A stretch of DNA of 44,592 nt from a virus. Under the pieces are notes generated by a model. The model made no database searches. It was given only the letters and a program-made list of their open reading frames with translations, and was not told the DNA's origin. The DNA lies in IMG/VR virus record IMGVR_UViG_3300021962_000200, positions 1-44,592 of that record; one strand, written 5' to 3'. The stretch's first letter is position 1, and every line of letters starts with the position of its first letter. The position numbers were made by a program, and so were the translations under genes. Positions 35,877-43,302 of this stretch are shown one piece after another.

Positions 35877-36863
35877 GTGGCAACAAAACAACCCAAAACA
35901 ACACTGGATCCTACACAATCAATAGCAGCAGATCCAATCGTACCAAAAGTAAATTATCTAAACAACCGGGACATTTTAAAAGAAATACATGCTAGTAAGA
36001 ACACCTACTGCTACTATGTAGATCCCGCTGTTGACAGCCAATATGACATTATTTTGCCCAGTTTGAGCAAGATCAACCAGCGTACTATTGCGGAAGCACG
36101 GCGCAATCGTGCTGACCGTCTCAAGCGCCAAGGCACCATTGTAGATCCCACAAAAATCCCCAACACTGACTTGGTTTTTCGAATATCCACGTGGGACCAT
36201 ATTCCAATGGCAGAAAAAAAGATTCCCAAATCAGCACAAAAGAAAAAGCAAAAATTAGAAGATTTGCTGGAATTTGTTGAGGAAGAAACCATTGACGATT
36301 CTCTAGATGAAATACTGGATCAAGGCTTGATCAATCCAGTACGGCAGCGACTAAACTTTCCCCCATTTGAGCACTGGCGGATTGACGAAAACAAAGAAAG
36401 ATACATTGTGGGCCGTAGCCATTGGAAGGGCGATTTGGCCACAGGCGAGTTTTGCAAGGATCATGGCGACATGACACCCAAACTGGCACACATGTTTATT
36501 AAACTGTGCGAGCGTTATGCTACTCGTGCCAACTGGCGTGGTTACACTTACAACGAAGAAATGCGGGGGCAAGCACTACTACAGTTGAGCCAAATTGGCC
36601 TACAGTTTGATGAGTCTAAAAGTCAAAATCCGTTTGCTTACTATACAGCAGCCATTACCAATTCGTTTACTAGAATTTTAAATTTAGAAAAGAAAAGCCA
36701 AAACATTCGTGATGACTTGCTGGAAATAAACGGACTTACACCTTCGTGGACACGGCAAAACGCCGGGCGGCCTACTATGGCATCGCTCAGTGGGCCAGTT
36801 ACCATCACACGCTACACCGCCGAAGAACCATACGAAGCGGCCGAGTCCGATATTGTTGAATAA
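35877..36863 (+). CDS. 55: Late-transcription sigma factor gp55, N-terminally extended
   Basis: A 328-residue protein. GTG 35877 is preferred, nine bases after AGGAG; TTG 35871 is only three bases away. The C-terminal half has the gp55 core: YNEEMRGQALLQLSQIGLQF, then NPFAYYTAAITNSFTRILNL and EKKSQNIRDDLLEINGL. These are the sigma-region-2-like helices that, with the sliding clamp, direct host RNA polymerase to TATAAATA late promoters. T4 gp55 is 185 residues. Here about 140 extra residues precede the core, including a basic segment (EARRNRADRLKRQG) and a Lys-rich then acidic stretch (KKIPKSAQKKKQKLEDLLEF). It diverges from the structural operon it presumably activates. Confidence 0.88.
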   Translation: MATKQPKTTLDPTQSIAADPIVPKVNYLNNRDILKEIHASKNTYCYYVDPAVDSQYDIILPSLSKINQRTIAEARRNRADRLKRQGTIVDPTKIPNTDLVFRISTWDHIPMAEKKIPKSAQKKKQKLEDLLEFVEEETIDDSLDEILDQGLINPVRQRLNFPPFEHWRIDENKERYIVGRSHWKGDLATGEFCKDHGDMTPKLAHMFIKLCERYATRANWRGYTYNEEMRGQALLQLSQIGLQFDESKSQNPFAYYTAAITNSFTRILNLEKKSQNIRDDLLEINGLTPSWTRQNAGRPTMASLSGPVTITRYTAEEPYEAAESDIVE

Positions 36864-36884
36864 GGCATATTGGCTCAAAATCAA

Positions 36885-36913
36885 TTGCACACAGTTGATG
36901 CGTGTGCTACAAT
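36885..36913 (+). promoter_or_regulatory. Sigma70-type promoter of gp47, leaderless
   Basis: TTGCAC (36885-36890), 17 bases, TACAAT (36908-36913). Both hexamers are near consensus with ideal spacing. Seven bases separate the -10 from ATG 36921, so the predicted +1 falls at or next to the start codon. No ribosome-binding site is seen before that ATG. Confidence 0.7.
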
Positions 36914-36920
36914 ATATATC

Positions 36921-37934
36921 ATGAATCTATTCCAAAAAGTAGCAGTTTGTACAGACATTCATTTTGGCTTAAAATCCAATAGCTTAATTCACAATCAAGA
37001 CTGCGAGCAGTTTATTGATTGGTTTATCAAAACAGCAAAGGAGCAAGGTTGCGAAACCGGCATGTTCCTTGGTGATTGGCATCATCATCGTGCGGCCATC
37101 AACTTACAAACACTGAACTTTAGCCTGCGTAGTTTGGAAAAACTTTCTGCGGCGTTTGAACGATTTTACTTTATTCCAGGCAATCACGACTTATACTATC
37201 GTGACCGTCGTGACATTCACGGTGCTGAGTGGGCGCGACATCTACCTAATATTGTGATCTGTAACGACTGGCATCAAGAAGGCGATGTAATCATTGCGCC
37301 GTGGCTTGTTGGAGACGATCATAAACGTATCCCCAATTTAAGTGCTAAATATATGTTTGGGCACTTTGAACTGCCGCATTTTAAAATGAATGCTATGGTT
37401 GAAATGCCAGATCATGGCGAAATCAAAGTTGAAAACTTTGGTGGCATTGAAAGCGTATTTTCAGGCCACTTCCACTTGCGTCAGCAGAGAAAAAACATAC
37501 ACTACATTGGCAACTGCTTTCCCCACAACTTTGCCGACGCCGGCGACAGCGATCGTGGTATGATGACACTTGAATGGGGTGGCACACCAAAGTATCATGC
37601 TTGGCCTGGGCAACCATTGTATCGTGTAATGCGATTGAGTAATGTAATTGACAACGCACCTACACTATTAAACTCTAACATGCATGTCCGTGTGGAATTG
37701 GACATTGATATCAGTTATGAAGAAGCCAACTTTATCAAAGAAACATTTATCAAAGATTACAATCTGCGGGAAATGGCATTGATTAATGTAAAAAATTCTG
37801 CTGTAGATGTTGACATGGCTCCGGGAGACGTGGCATTTGAAAGTGTGGATCAAATTGTTACGGATCAAATCACCAACATTGAAAGTGAATTTTACGATCC
37901 AAAACTGTTGTTGAAGATTTATCAAAACTTATGA
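36921..37934 (+). CDS. 47: Recombination endonuclease subunit gp47 (SbcD/Mre11-like)
   Basis: A 337-residue protein started at ATG 36921; the in-frame TTG at 36870 would add 17 residues encoded by promoter sequence and is rejected. The metallophosphoesterase motifs are in order: VCTDIHFG (D-x-H near residue 12), MFLGDWHHH, FIPGNHDLYY, a conserved GHFELPH and SGHFHLRQ. With gp46 it forms the T4 counterpart of Mre11-Rad50/SbcDC, a nuclease resecting DNA ends for recombination-dependent replication. It overlaps gp46 by ATGA, so the two subunits are made together. Length is normal (T4: 339). Confidence 0.95.
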   Translation: MNLFQKVAVCTDIHFGLKSNSLIHNQDCEQFIDWFIKTAKEQGCETGMFLGDWHHHRAAINLQTLNFSLRSLEKLSAAFERFYFIPGNHDLYYRDRRDIHGAEWARHLPNIVICNDWHQEGDVIIAPWLVGDDHKRIPNLSAKYMFGHFELPHFKMNAMVEMPDHGEIKVENFGGIESVFSGHFHLRQQRKNIHYIGNCFPHNFADAGDSDRGMMTLEWGGTPKYHAWPGQPLYRVMRLSNVIDNAPTLLNSNMHVRVELDIDISYEEANFIKETFIKDYNLREMALINVKNSAVDVDMAPGDVAFESVDQIVTDQITNIESEFYDPKLLLKIYQNL

Positions 37935-39694
37935 TTCAAATTCAAAATCTCACAGTTAAAAATTTCATGAGCGTGGGCAATAGTACCCAAGCCGTTAACT
38001 TTGACCGCAAGGACCTTACACTGGTTCTTGGTGAAAATTTAGATCTTGGTGGCGATGGGTCGCGTAACGGCACAGGCAAGACTACAATCATCAACGCACT
38101 CAGCTATGCCTTATACGGCAACGCACTCAGTAACATTCGCAAGGATAATCTAGTCAACAAAACCAATGCCAAGAACATGTTGGTCAGTTTGGATTTTTCT
38201 GTAGGCAGTACCGCTTACAGAATTGAACGTGGACGTAAGCCAAACATACTGAAGTTTTATGTTGACAACCACGAGCAAGAAGTTGCTGACAATGCTCAAG
38301 GTGACAGCCGAGAAACACAAACTGCAATTGAGGATGTGTTAGGACTTAGTCATGACATGTTCAAACACATTCTGGCACTAAACACTTACACTGAACCGTT
38401 TTTAAGTTTAAAGGCCAATGATCAACGCACTATAATTGAGCAACTACTGGGTATTACACTACTCAGTGAGCGTGCCGAACGTATCAAAGAACTTAATCGT
38501 GAAACCAAAGATGGCATTACACAAGAAGAATTTCGCATTCGTGCTGTACAAGAGGCCAACAAACGTATTGAAGAGCAAATTGAAAGTTTAAAGCGTCGAC
38601 AAACCTTATGGGTAACCAAACACAAAGAAGAGCTGGATCAACTCCAAAATGGATTAGACGAGCTACAAAAAATTGACATTGCTGCCGAAATTCAAGCACA
38701 CAAAGATCATGCGTCCTGGGATTTGCAAAGAAAAGAATTTAATGAATTAGCCACTGCAATCAGTCGAGCCAAGCTAGATCTACAACGCGAGCAAAAATCA
38801 GCTGACAAGTTGTCCAAGGAAATTGCCACGCTTGAATCGCACACTTGCCACACTTGTGGACAACCATTTCATGATGCTAAACAAACTGCTGTACTAGCTG
38901 CTAAACAAAAAGAGTTAGATGAAGCAACAGATCAAGTGGCTTTGCACAGCGATACGCTGACTAAACTGCAAGAAGCCAGCGATGCCATTGGGGATATTGG
39001 CAAACCACCAAAGATGTATTATGATCGTGAAGAAGATGCTATTTCGCATAGAACCACGCTTGCTGGTCTAGAGCAGCAGATCAAATCAAAATCGGGCGAA
39101 GCTGATCCTTATGGTGAACAAATTGACGAAATGCAGTCGCAGGCACTACAAGAAGTCAACTACGATACACTAAATGGGTTAACGCGGCTTCAAGAGCATC
39201 AAGAGTTTTTGTTAAAACTGCTAACCAGCAAAGATTCGTTTATTCGTAAAAAGATTATTGAGCAAAATCTCAGCTATCTAAACGCACGATTAACTTACTA
39301 TCTTGATCGCATTGGACTGCCCCATACCGTGGTGTTTCAGAATGATTTAACCGTTAGCATTGAGGAACTAGGCCGTGAACTTGATTTTGACAATTTAAGT
39401 CGTGGTGAGCGGAATCGATTGATACTGTCAATGTCGTGGGCATTCCGTGATGTTTATGAAAGTTTATATCAACCAATTAATGTCCTGTTTGTTGATGAAA
39501 TGATTGATTCGGGGCTAGACACACAAGGCGTTGAAAACAGTTTGGCTCTACTCAAGCACATGAGTCGTGAACGGCACAAATCCATTTGGTTGGTTAGCCA
39601 TCGTGATGAGTTAGCTGGGCGTGTTGAAAATATTCTTCGTGTGGTCAAAGAAGGTGGCTTTACCAGTTACAACACTGACATTGATCATGCGTAA
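37931..39694 (+). CDS. 46: Recombination endonuclease subunit gp46 (SbcC/Rad50-like ATPase)
   Basis: A 587-residue SMC-like ATPase. Walker A is GDGSRNGTGKTT with K50. Long helical arms on both sides of a zinc hook (C306-HT-C309) form the coiled coil. The C-terminal lobe has the signature LSRGERNRLILSM, then Walker B NVLFVDEMIDSGLD near residue 520, and a WLVSHRDEL switch. Length is close to T4 gp46 (560). It is the partner of gp47, whose stop overlaps its start. Its own stop overlaps the next radical SAM gene by 8 bases, linking that pair to the recombination operon. Confidence 0.95.
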   Translation: MIQIQNLTVKNFMSVGNSTQAVNFDRKDLTLVLGENLDLGGDGSRNGTGKTTIINALSYALYGNALSNIRKDNLVNKTNAKNMLVSLDFSVGSTAYRIERGRKPNILKFYVDNHEQEVADNAQGDSRETQTAIEDVLGLSHDMFKHILALNTYTEPFLSLKANDQRTIIEQLLGITLLSERAERIKELNRETKDGITQEEFRIRAVQEANKRIEEQIESLKRRQTLWVTKHKEELDQLQNGLDELQKIDIAAEIQAHKDHASWDLQRKEFNELATAISRAKLDLQREQKSADKLSKEIATLESHTCHTCGQPFHDAKQTAVLAAKQKELDEATDQVALHSDTLTKLQEASDAIGDIGKPPKMYYDREEDAISHRTTLAGLEQQIKSKSGEADPYGEQIDEMQSQALQEVNYDTLNGLTRLQEHQEFLLKLLTSKDSFIRKKIIEQNLSYLNARLTYYLDRIGLPHTVVFQNDLTVSIEELGRELDFDNLSRGERNRLILSMSWAFRDVYESLYQPINVLFVDEMIDSGLDTQGVENSLALLKHMSRERHKSIWLVSHRDELAGRVENILRVVKEGGFTSYNTDIDHA

Positions 39695-40550
39695 AATAAA
39701 AGTATTACACGTAGAGCCAACTGATGTTTGTCAACTAGCTTGTCCGTTGTGTGCTCGAGAAACTGATCCAGAATTTAAAAAAGAATTAAAACATCATTTA
39801 AGACTAAGTCAAATACAGAAGCATTTTTCTGACAAAACAATTGCTGGTCTTGACAAGATGTTCATGTGCGGCAATTATGGTGATCCAGCTGCGGGCAAAT
39901 ATACGCTAGACATCTATAGATATTTCCGCCAAGTTAATCCTAACATAACATTAGGAATGAACACCAATGGAGCACTACAAAATACATTTTGGTGGAACGA
40001 ATTAGGCAAGATGTTTAATCAGCCACGAGACTATGTAGTATTCAGCATTGATGGTTTAGAAGATACTAATCCTGTTTATCGAGTCAACTCTGATTGGCGT
40101 AAACTAATGGCCAATGTCGAAGCATACATATCAGCAGGCGGGTCAGCACACTGGGATATGTTGGTATACAAACATAATCAACATCAAGTTGATGCATGTG
40201 AACAACTAGCACGCGATATGGGATTTACATGGTTTCGTGCTAAGGTTAGCAAGCGTGGATTTACCAATCGACTAGAATTTCCGATTGGGTGGCAGTCGGC
40301 TACAGTTAAATCTGGTAAAATTAAGTGCTACATTTTAGAAGAAAAAAGTATGTACATTGATGCTCGAGGGAATGTCAGCCCTTGCTGCTGGTTAGGATCT
40401 AGACAATCAAACTTTGAGCACAATTTCGTTGAAATAAAGCAGTCATGGAAAACAGATACACCCAATCCAGTTTGCAAAGCTACTTGTTCAACTAATAAAA
40501 ACAAAACTAGCTTTACTAATCAATGGCAGAGAAATAGTCAATTATGTTAG
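39687..40550 (+). CDS. Radical SAM protein with C-terminal SPASM-like Cys region (copy A)
   Basis: A 287-residue protein. ATG 39687 is chosen since it overlaps the gp46 stop by 8 bases and leaves the radical SAM motif at its usual N-terminal place; longer versions run back into gp46. The motif is C15-QLA-C19-PL-C22. Then come FMCGNYGDPAAG (in place of GGEP), FSIDGLEDTNPVYRVN, and YIDARGNVSPCCWLGSRQ near the C-terminus, a SPASM/twitch-type cluster region, with further Cys at the end (VCKATCS). The family often modifies peptides or sugars. It is paralogous to the next gene. The substrate is unknown. Confidence 0.85.
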   Translation: MRKIKVLHVEPTDVCQLACPLCARETDPEFKKELKHHLRLSQIQKHFSDKTIAGLDKMFMCGNYGDPAAGKYTLDIYRYFRQVNPNITLGMNTNGALQNTFWWNELGKMFNQPRDYVVFSIDGLEDTNPVYRVNSDWRKLMANVEAYISAGGSAHWDMLVYKHNQHQVDACEQLARDMGFTWFRAKVSKRGFTNRLEFPIGWQSATVKSGKIKCYILEEKSMYIDARGNVSPCCWLGSRQSNFEHNFVEIKQSWKTDTPNPVCKATCSTNKNKTSFTNQWQRNSQLC

Positions 40551-41554
40551 CAACTTGGCATTTTCATATTGAAATTTCAAGTAAGTGTACTCTTGCTTGC
40601 CCTAGATGTGCGCGGCAAGAAGTACCTAATGGATTAGTTAATACTGAATTAGATTTAGATTTTTTTAAACGAAATTTTACACCAGAATTTATACTAACCA
40701 ATTTGGAAAAAATTACCTTCTGTGGTGATGACGGCGATCCAATTTATGCCCATGATTTAATTCCAGTTATACAATATATCAAAAGTGTTAAACCTGTTGA
40801 AATTGTAATTGTTACTAATGGAAGTCATAAAAAGGAGGCTTGGTGGAAAGAACTAGCCGAATCGTTAGACGCCAATGATAGCATACACTTTAGCATTGAC
40901 GGATATAATAATGAGTCAAACAATTTATACCGTGTTAATAGCGACTATGACAGCATTATGCTAGGAATAAAAACAGTAAGGGAGCATTCAGATTGTAAAA
41001 TTACTTGGGCAGCAATTGCATTTAAGTTTAATGAAAATCAAATTGACAATATGAGAAATCAAGCTCGTCAATTAGGTGTAGACGTTTTTCAACTAACAAA
41101 AAGTACCAAATTTGGCAGTGTTTATCCTAGCTATGGGGCAAATGACCCACTGGAACCTAGCATTCGATTTATCAGTAGTACCTATCGTTTTGAGAGAGAA
41201 ATAGACATTTTAACTAAGCGCGGGGGAGAAGACAAAATTTCTCCTACTAATATTGAATTATACAAAACAATTAAATCTCGTGATGGTATTACACCCTTAT
41301 GCGAAATAGGTAACAAAGGGTTGTATATTGATGCTCGTGGCAGGCTATTTCCTTGCTGCTGGGTAGCAAACAGATACAATCACAACTCAGACTGGCAACA
41401 AATAGCAGAAAATTTCAATTTAAACAATAAATCTTTAACCAGCGTGTTAGCAGATCAGTTTTGGAACACAGAATTTCAAACATTTCGGTGGCAAGAATGT
41501 CAAACTAAATGTAAAAGTTTAGTGGTTGACAAAAATTATGCCACCGCCTGGTAA
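40544..41554 (+). CDS. Radical SAM protein with C-terminal SPASM-like Cys region (copy B)
   Basis: A 336-residue paralogue of the preceding gene, overlapping it by 7 bases (ATGTTAG). The iron-sulfur motif C15-TLA-C19-PR-C22 is at the identical position. Shared blocks include TFCGDDGDPIYAHD, HFSIDGYNNESNNLYRVNSD, and YIDARGRLFPCCWVANRYN near the C-terminus, followed by a final CQTKC. AT content looks a little higher than in gp46. Two adjacent, diverged copies suggest either two successive steps on one substrate or a heterodimer. Neither is demonstrated. Confidence 0.85.
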   Translation: MLATWHFHIEISSKCTLACPRCARQEVPNGLVNTELDLDFFKRNFTPEFILTNLEKITFCGDDGDPIYAHDLIPVIQYIKSVKPVEIVIVTNGSHKKEAWWKELAESLDANDSIHFSIDGYNNESNNLYRVNSDYDSIMLGIKTVREHSDCKITWAAIAFKFNENQIDNMRNQARQLGVDVFQLTKSTKFGSVYPSYGANDPLEPSIRFISSTYRFEREIDILTKRGGEDKISPTNIELYKTIKSRDGITPLCEIGNKGLYIDARGRLFPCCWVANRYNHNSDWQQIAENFNLNNKSLTSVLADQFWNTEFQTFRWQECQTKCKSLVVDKNYATAW

Positions 41555-41598
41555 TTGATATAACTACACAGCAAAAGGCACACAATTGAATACAACAC

Positions 41599-42027
41599 AT
41601 GACATGGTACTATCAAGACACTCCAGTTGAGACACTACCCGAAGAATGTGTTGGATTTGTATACTTAATCACTAATAATCTCTCCGGACGCAAGTACATA
41701 GGCAAAAAATTAGCAAAGTTCTCAAAAACCACAGTAAAAGTAGTAAAACAAAAGAACGGCATCAAAAAGAAAAAGCGAATACGCACTCGAATCGACAGCG
41801 ATTGGCGTGAGTATTATGGTTCAAGTCTTGAACTGGCAGCTGACATCTTAAAACTAGGCACCGAAAATTTCTCCAGAGAAATACTATACTATTGCAGTTC
41901 AAAAGCGGCGTGTTCATACATTGAAGCTCGTGAACAGTTCAATAGAAAAGTATTAGAATCAGACGATTATTACAATGGGATAATCAGTGTAAAAGTACAC
42001 GGTAATCACATTAAAAACAAACTTTAA
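41599..42027 (+). CDS. GIY-YIG-like endonuclease
   Basis: A 142-residue protein starting at ATG 41599 with no strong ribosome site. The N-terminal GFVYLITNNLSGRKYIGKK carries the two halves of the GIY-YIG motif (VYL ... YIG, residues 21-35). It is followed by a Lys/Arg-rich stretch (KQKNGIKKKKRIRTR) suited to DNA binding, then DSDWREYYGSSLEL and a helical segment with EAREQF, which could supply the catalytic acid. The classical catalytic Arg is not obvious. Small GIY-YIG proteins in T4-like phages include free-standing homing endonucleases and repair-type nucleases. It is the last gene before the structured 393-base region. Confidence 0.65.
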   Translation: MTWYYQDTPVETLPEECVGFVYLITNNLSGRKYIGKKLAKFSKTTVKVVKQKNGIKKKKRIRTRIDSDWREYYGSSLELAADILKLGTENFSREILYYCSSKAACSYIEAREQFNRKVLESDDYYNGIISVKVHGNHIKNKL

Positions 42028-42420
42028 AATCAATTACGACTCTGTGTTGAGTGACATGGCTCAACCCCTTTGAGGAACGGTGGAATACCCGGTCCGGATG
42101 CTTGGGTGTCAAAGAACAATGCTAACTTAAGGCAACAAACGATATGGGCTCTGTGAAAAAGATACAACCCATGCTTATAGGACTTCGATTTATTATGGGG
42201 TCACTAGGGTTCCGTTGATATGTGAAGCTAGAGTAAGGGGTACCGGTCAACCGCCTCTGCGTAGAATCTACAATCTCTTGATAATAAAGGCTGCTACACT
42301 CAGATAATGCTGTAGAACCAATTCACCGTGCTTACGGTGAATTATGACTGCGTAATCTAGATAATACTAAGAAAACAAAAATTGATGAGCGCAGCGAAAT
42401 CAATAGATCTCGCAGAGATC
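42028..42420. ncRNA. Gene-free 393-base region with many inverted repeats; possible structured RNA
   Basis: No plausible ORF on either strand. Paired segments, plus-strand coordinates: GTTGAG/CTCAAC (42046-42051 with 42060-42065); alternatively CTCAA with TTGAG at 42070-42074, which excludes the first; ATACCC/GGGTGT (42085-42090, 42104-42109); ATGGG/CCCAT (42144-42148, 42168-42172) with inner TGT/ACA; CTACA/TGTAG (42294-42298, 42311-42315); a perfect 10-bp stem AATTCACCGT-GCTT-ACGGTGAATT (42320-42343); and AGATCTC-GCA-GAGATCT (42405-42421). I do not recognise a known family. The region is flanked by convergent genes, so the transcribed strand is uncertain. The plus strand, downstream of the GIY-YIG gene, is the likelier one. 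Confidence 0.4.
42371..42404 (-). terminator. Terminator-like hairpin of the nucleosidase operon
   Basis: On the minus strand ATTGAT ... ATCAAT (42381-42404) closes a loop holding TTCGCTGCGCTC and is followed by TTTTGTTTTC. It lies 17 bases after the stop of the nucleosidase gene; an adjacent perfect 7-bp hairpin (42405-42421) sits between them. The U-tract is good, the stem modest. Confidence 0.6.
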
Positions 42421-42969
42421 TTAAAGTATGATTATATCATACTCTTTTAGTTTTTCGATGTACAGTGATTCTCCCGCTGATACCATTTCACGCCAATCAC
42501 GATATGAATGTTCATTAGCACTATCGCTTACAAATTTATAACAAACAAATTCAACGCCTTTTCGATAGCATGTCTTTGCGATTGCGTATGCTTCCATATC
42601 TACTATGTCAGCGGGTATTTCTAACTCTGGATTAGTAACAAAGTTGTCACCTGTACTACAAGTTAATCCATCTCCGCCTAAGTCTAACACTACACCTAAA
42701 TCTTCAAAGGGTGTTTGACCGGGTTTGCTGCCCAATTCGCAACAGACCATATCACGTTGAACATAGCGTGATACTAAGTGTAAGCCGGTGCCCACAGTAA
42801 TACCACCTGCTGTACCAAAATTAATAACTCGTTTAGGTTTGTGGCGTTCGATTAACTCTGCTGTAGTCATTGCGGCATTTACTTTGCCTACACCCGTAAA
42901 AAATACATTACCATACTGAGACAAACCAGGCGCTTCTTCAGCCAGCGCCAATAGTATAATATCGTTCAT
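42421..42969 (-). CDS. MTA/SAH nucleosidase-like enzyme (nucleoside phosphorylase fold), short form
   Basis: A 182-residue protein starting at ATG 42969. It follows the layout of bacterial MTA/SAH nucleosidase: ALAEEAPG (E11/E12, the N-terminal acid), FTGVGKVNAA, RVINFGTAGG, CSTGDNFV, VDMEAYAIA with E126 binding the ribose, and KFVSDSAN with D149 as the purine-protonating acid. These match the catalytic positions Glu12, Glu174 and Asp197 of the E. coli enzyme. It is about 50 residues shorter than that enzyme (232), mainly in the early strands. The likely reaction is cleavage of adenine from methylthioadenosine, S-adenosylhomocysteine or 5'-deoxyadenosine. It overlaps the next gene by 4 bases. 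Confidence 0.75.
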   Translation of the reverse strand: MNDIILLALAEEAPGLSQYGNVFFTGVGKVNAAMTTAELIERHKPKRVINFGTAGGITVGTGLHLVSRYVQRDMVCCELGSKPGQTPFEDLGVVLDLGGDGLTCSTGDNFVTNPELEIPADIVDMEAYAIAKTCYRKGVEFVCYKFVSDSANEHSYRDWREMVSAGESLYIEKLKEYDIIIL

Positions 42970-43301
42970 AACTGGTCGGGCCAGTCCCTAAAAAGTGCGT
43001 GCTGAATGTCTCCGGCAACAAACTGATTGAATGATTTGTGCTTAACTTCAAGTTCGCCTTCAAGTGGAGCAACACGGCGGAATGCTTCATCCATTTGACC
43101 CATGTTTTTGAACTCCATCAAAATCATAAATTCCGGCATGTCAGCAATTGATCGGAATCCCATTTTACAACGAGTGATGCGATAACTTTCCATTTTGCCT
43201 TCGGAGATTAAATGATCAAAGAAACTTTTCATTCCGTTGACCCATTCTAAGTCAGTAATATTGCCTTCTTTGTTTGCCCAAATTGTATATAAGTCTGCCA
43301 T
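42966..43301 (-). CDS. Small conserved hypothetical protein
   Basis: A 111-residue protein starting at ATG 43301 after an AGAGGTTAAC stretch. It has an alternating helix-strand pattern: WVNGMKSFFDHLISEGKMES, YRITRCKMGFR, then PEFMILMEFKNMGQMDEAFR and a C-terminal VKHKSFNQFVAGDIQHALF. This is reminiscent of small dimeric alpha/beta-barrel (ferredoxin-like) proteins, but I cannot assign a family. It lies one base from the amidinotransferase gene and overlaps the nucleosidase gene, so it is part of the same operon. The function is unknown. Confidence 0.6.
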   Translation of the reverse strand: MADLYTIWANKEGNITDLEWVNGMKSFFDHLISEGKMESYRITRCKMGFRSIADMPEFMILMEFKNMGQMDEAFRRVAPLEGELEVKHKSFNQFVAGDIQHALFRDWPDQL

Positions 43302-43302
43302 G

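Noticed and set aside
36870-36920. Upstream extension of gp47 from a TTG
   Set aside because: The added 17 residues are encoded by the promoter sequence and do not resemble the family N-terminus, which starts right before the D-x-H motif.
39621-39686. Upstream extension of radical SAM copy A
   Set aside because: The extra residues are a shadow of the gp46 C-terminus; ATG 39687 gives the normal motif spacing.
42381-42404. Hammerhead-ribozyme-like core (TGATGA ... GAAA)
   Set aside because: The invariant C before UGAUGA is replaced by U and stem II would have only two base pairs. The hairpin with a U-tract on the other strand is better explained as a terminator.
42028-42420. Group I intron or tmRNA
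   Set aside because: AAGCTAGAGT faintly resembles the group I S element, but no complementary R strand forms a proper P7 and no split exon is present. No T-arm or tmRNA end motif is seen.
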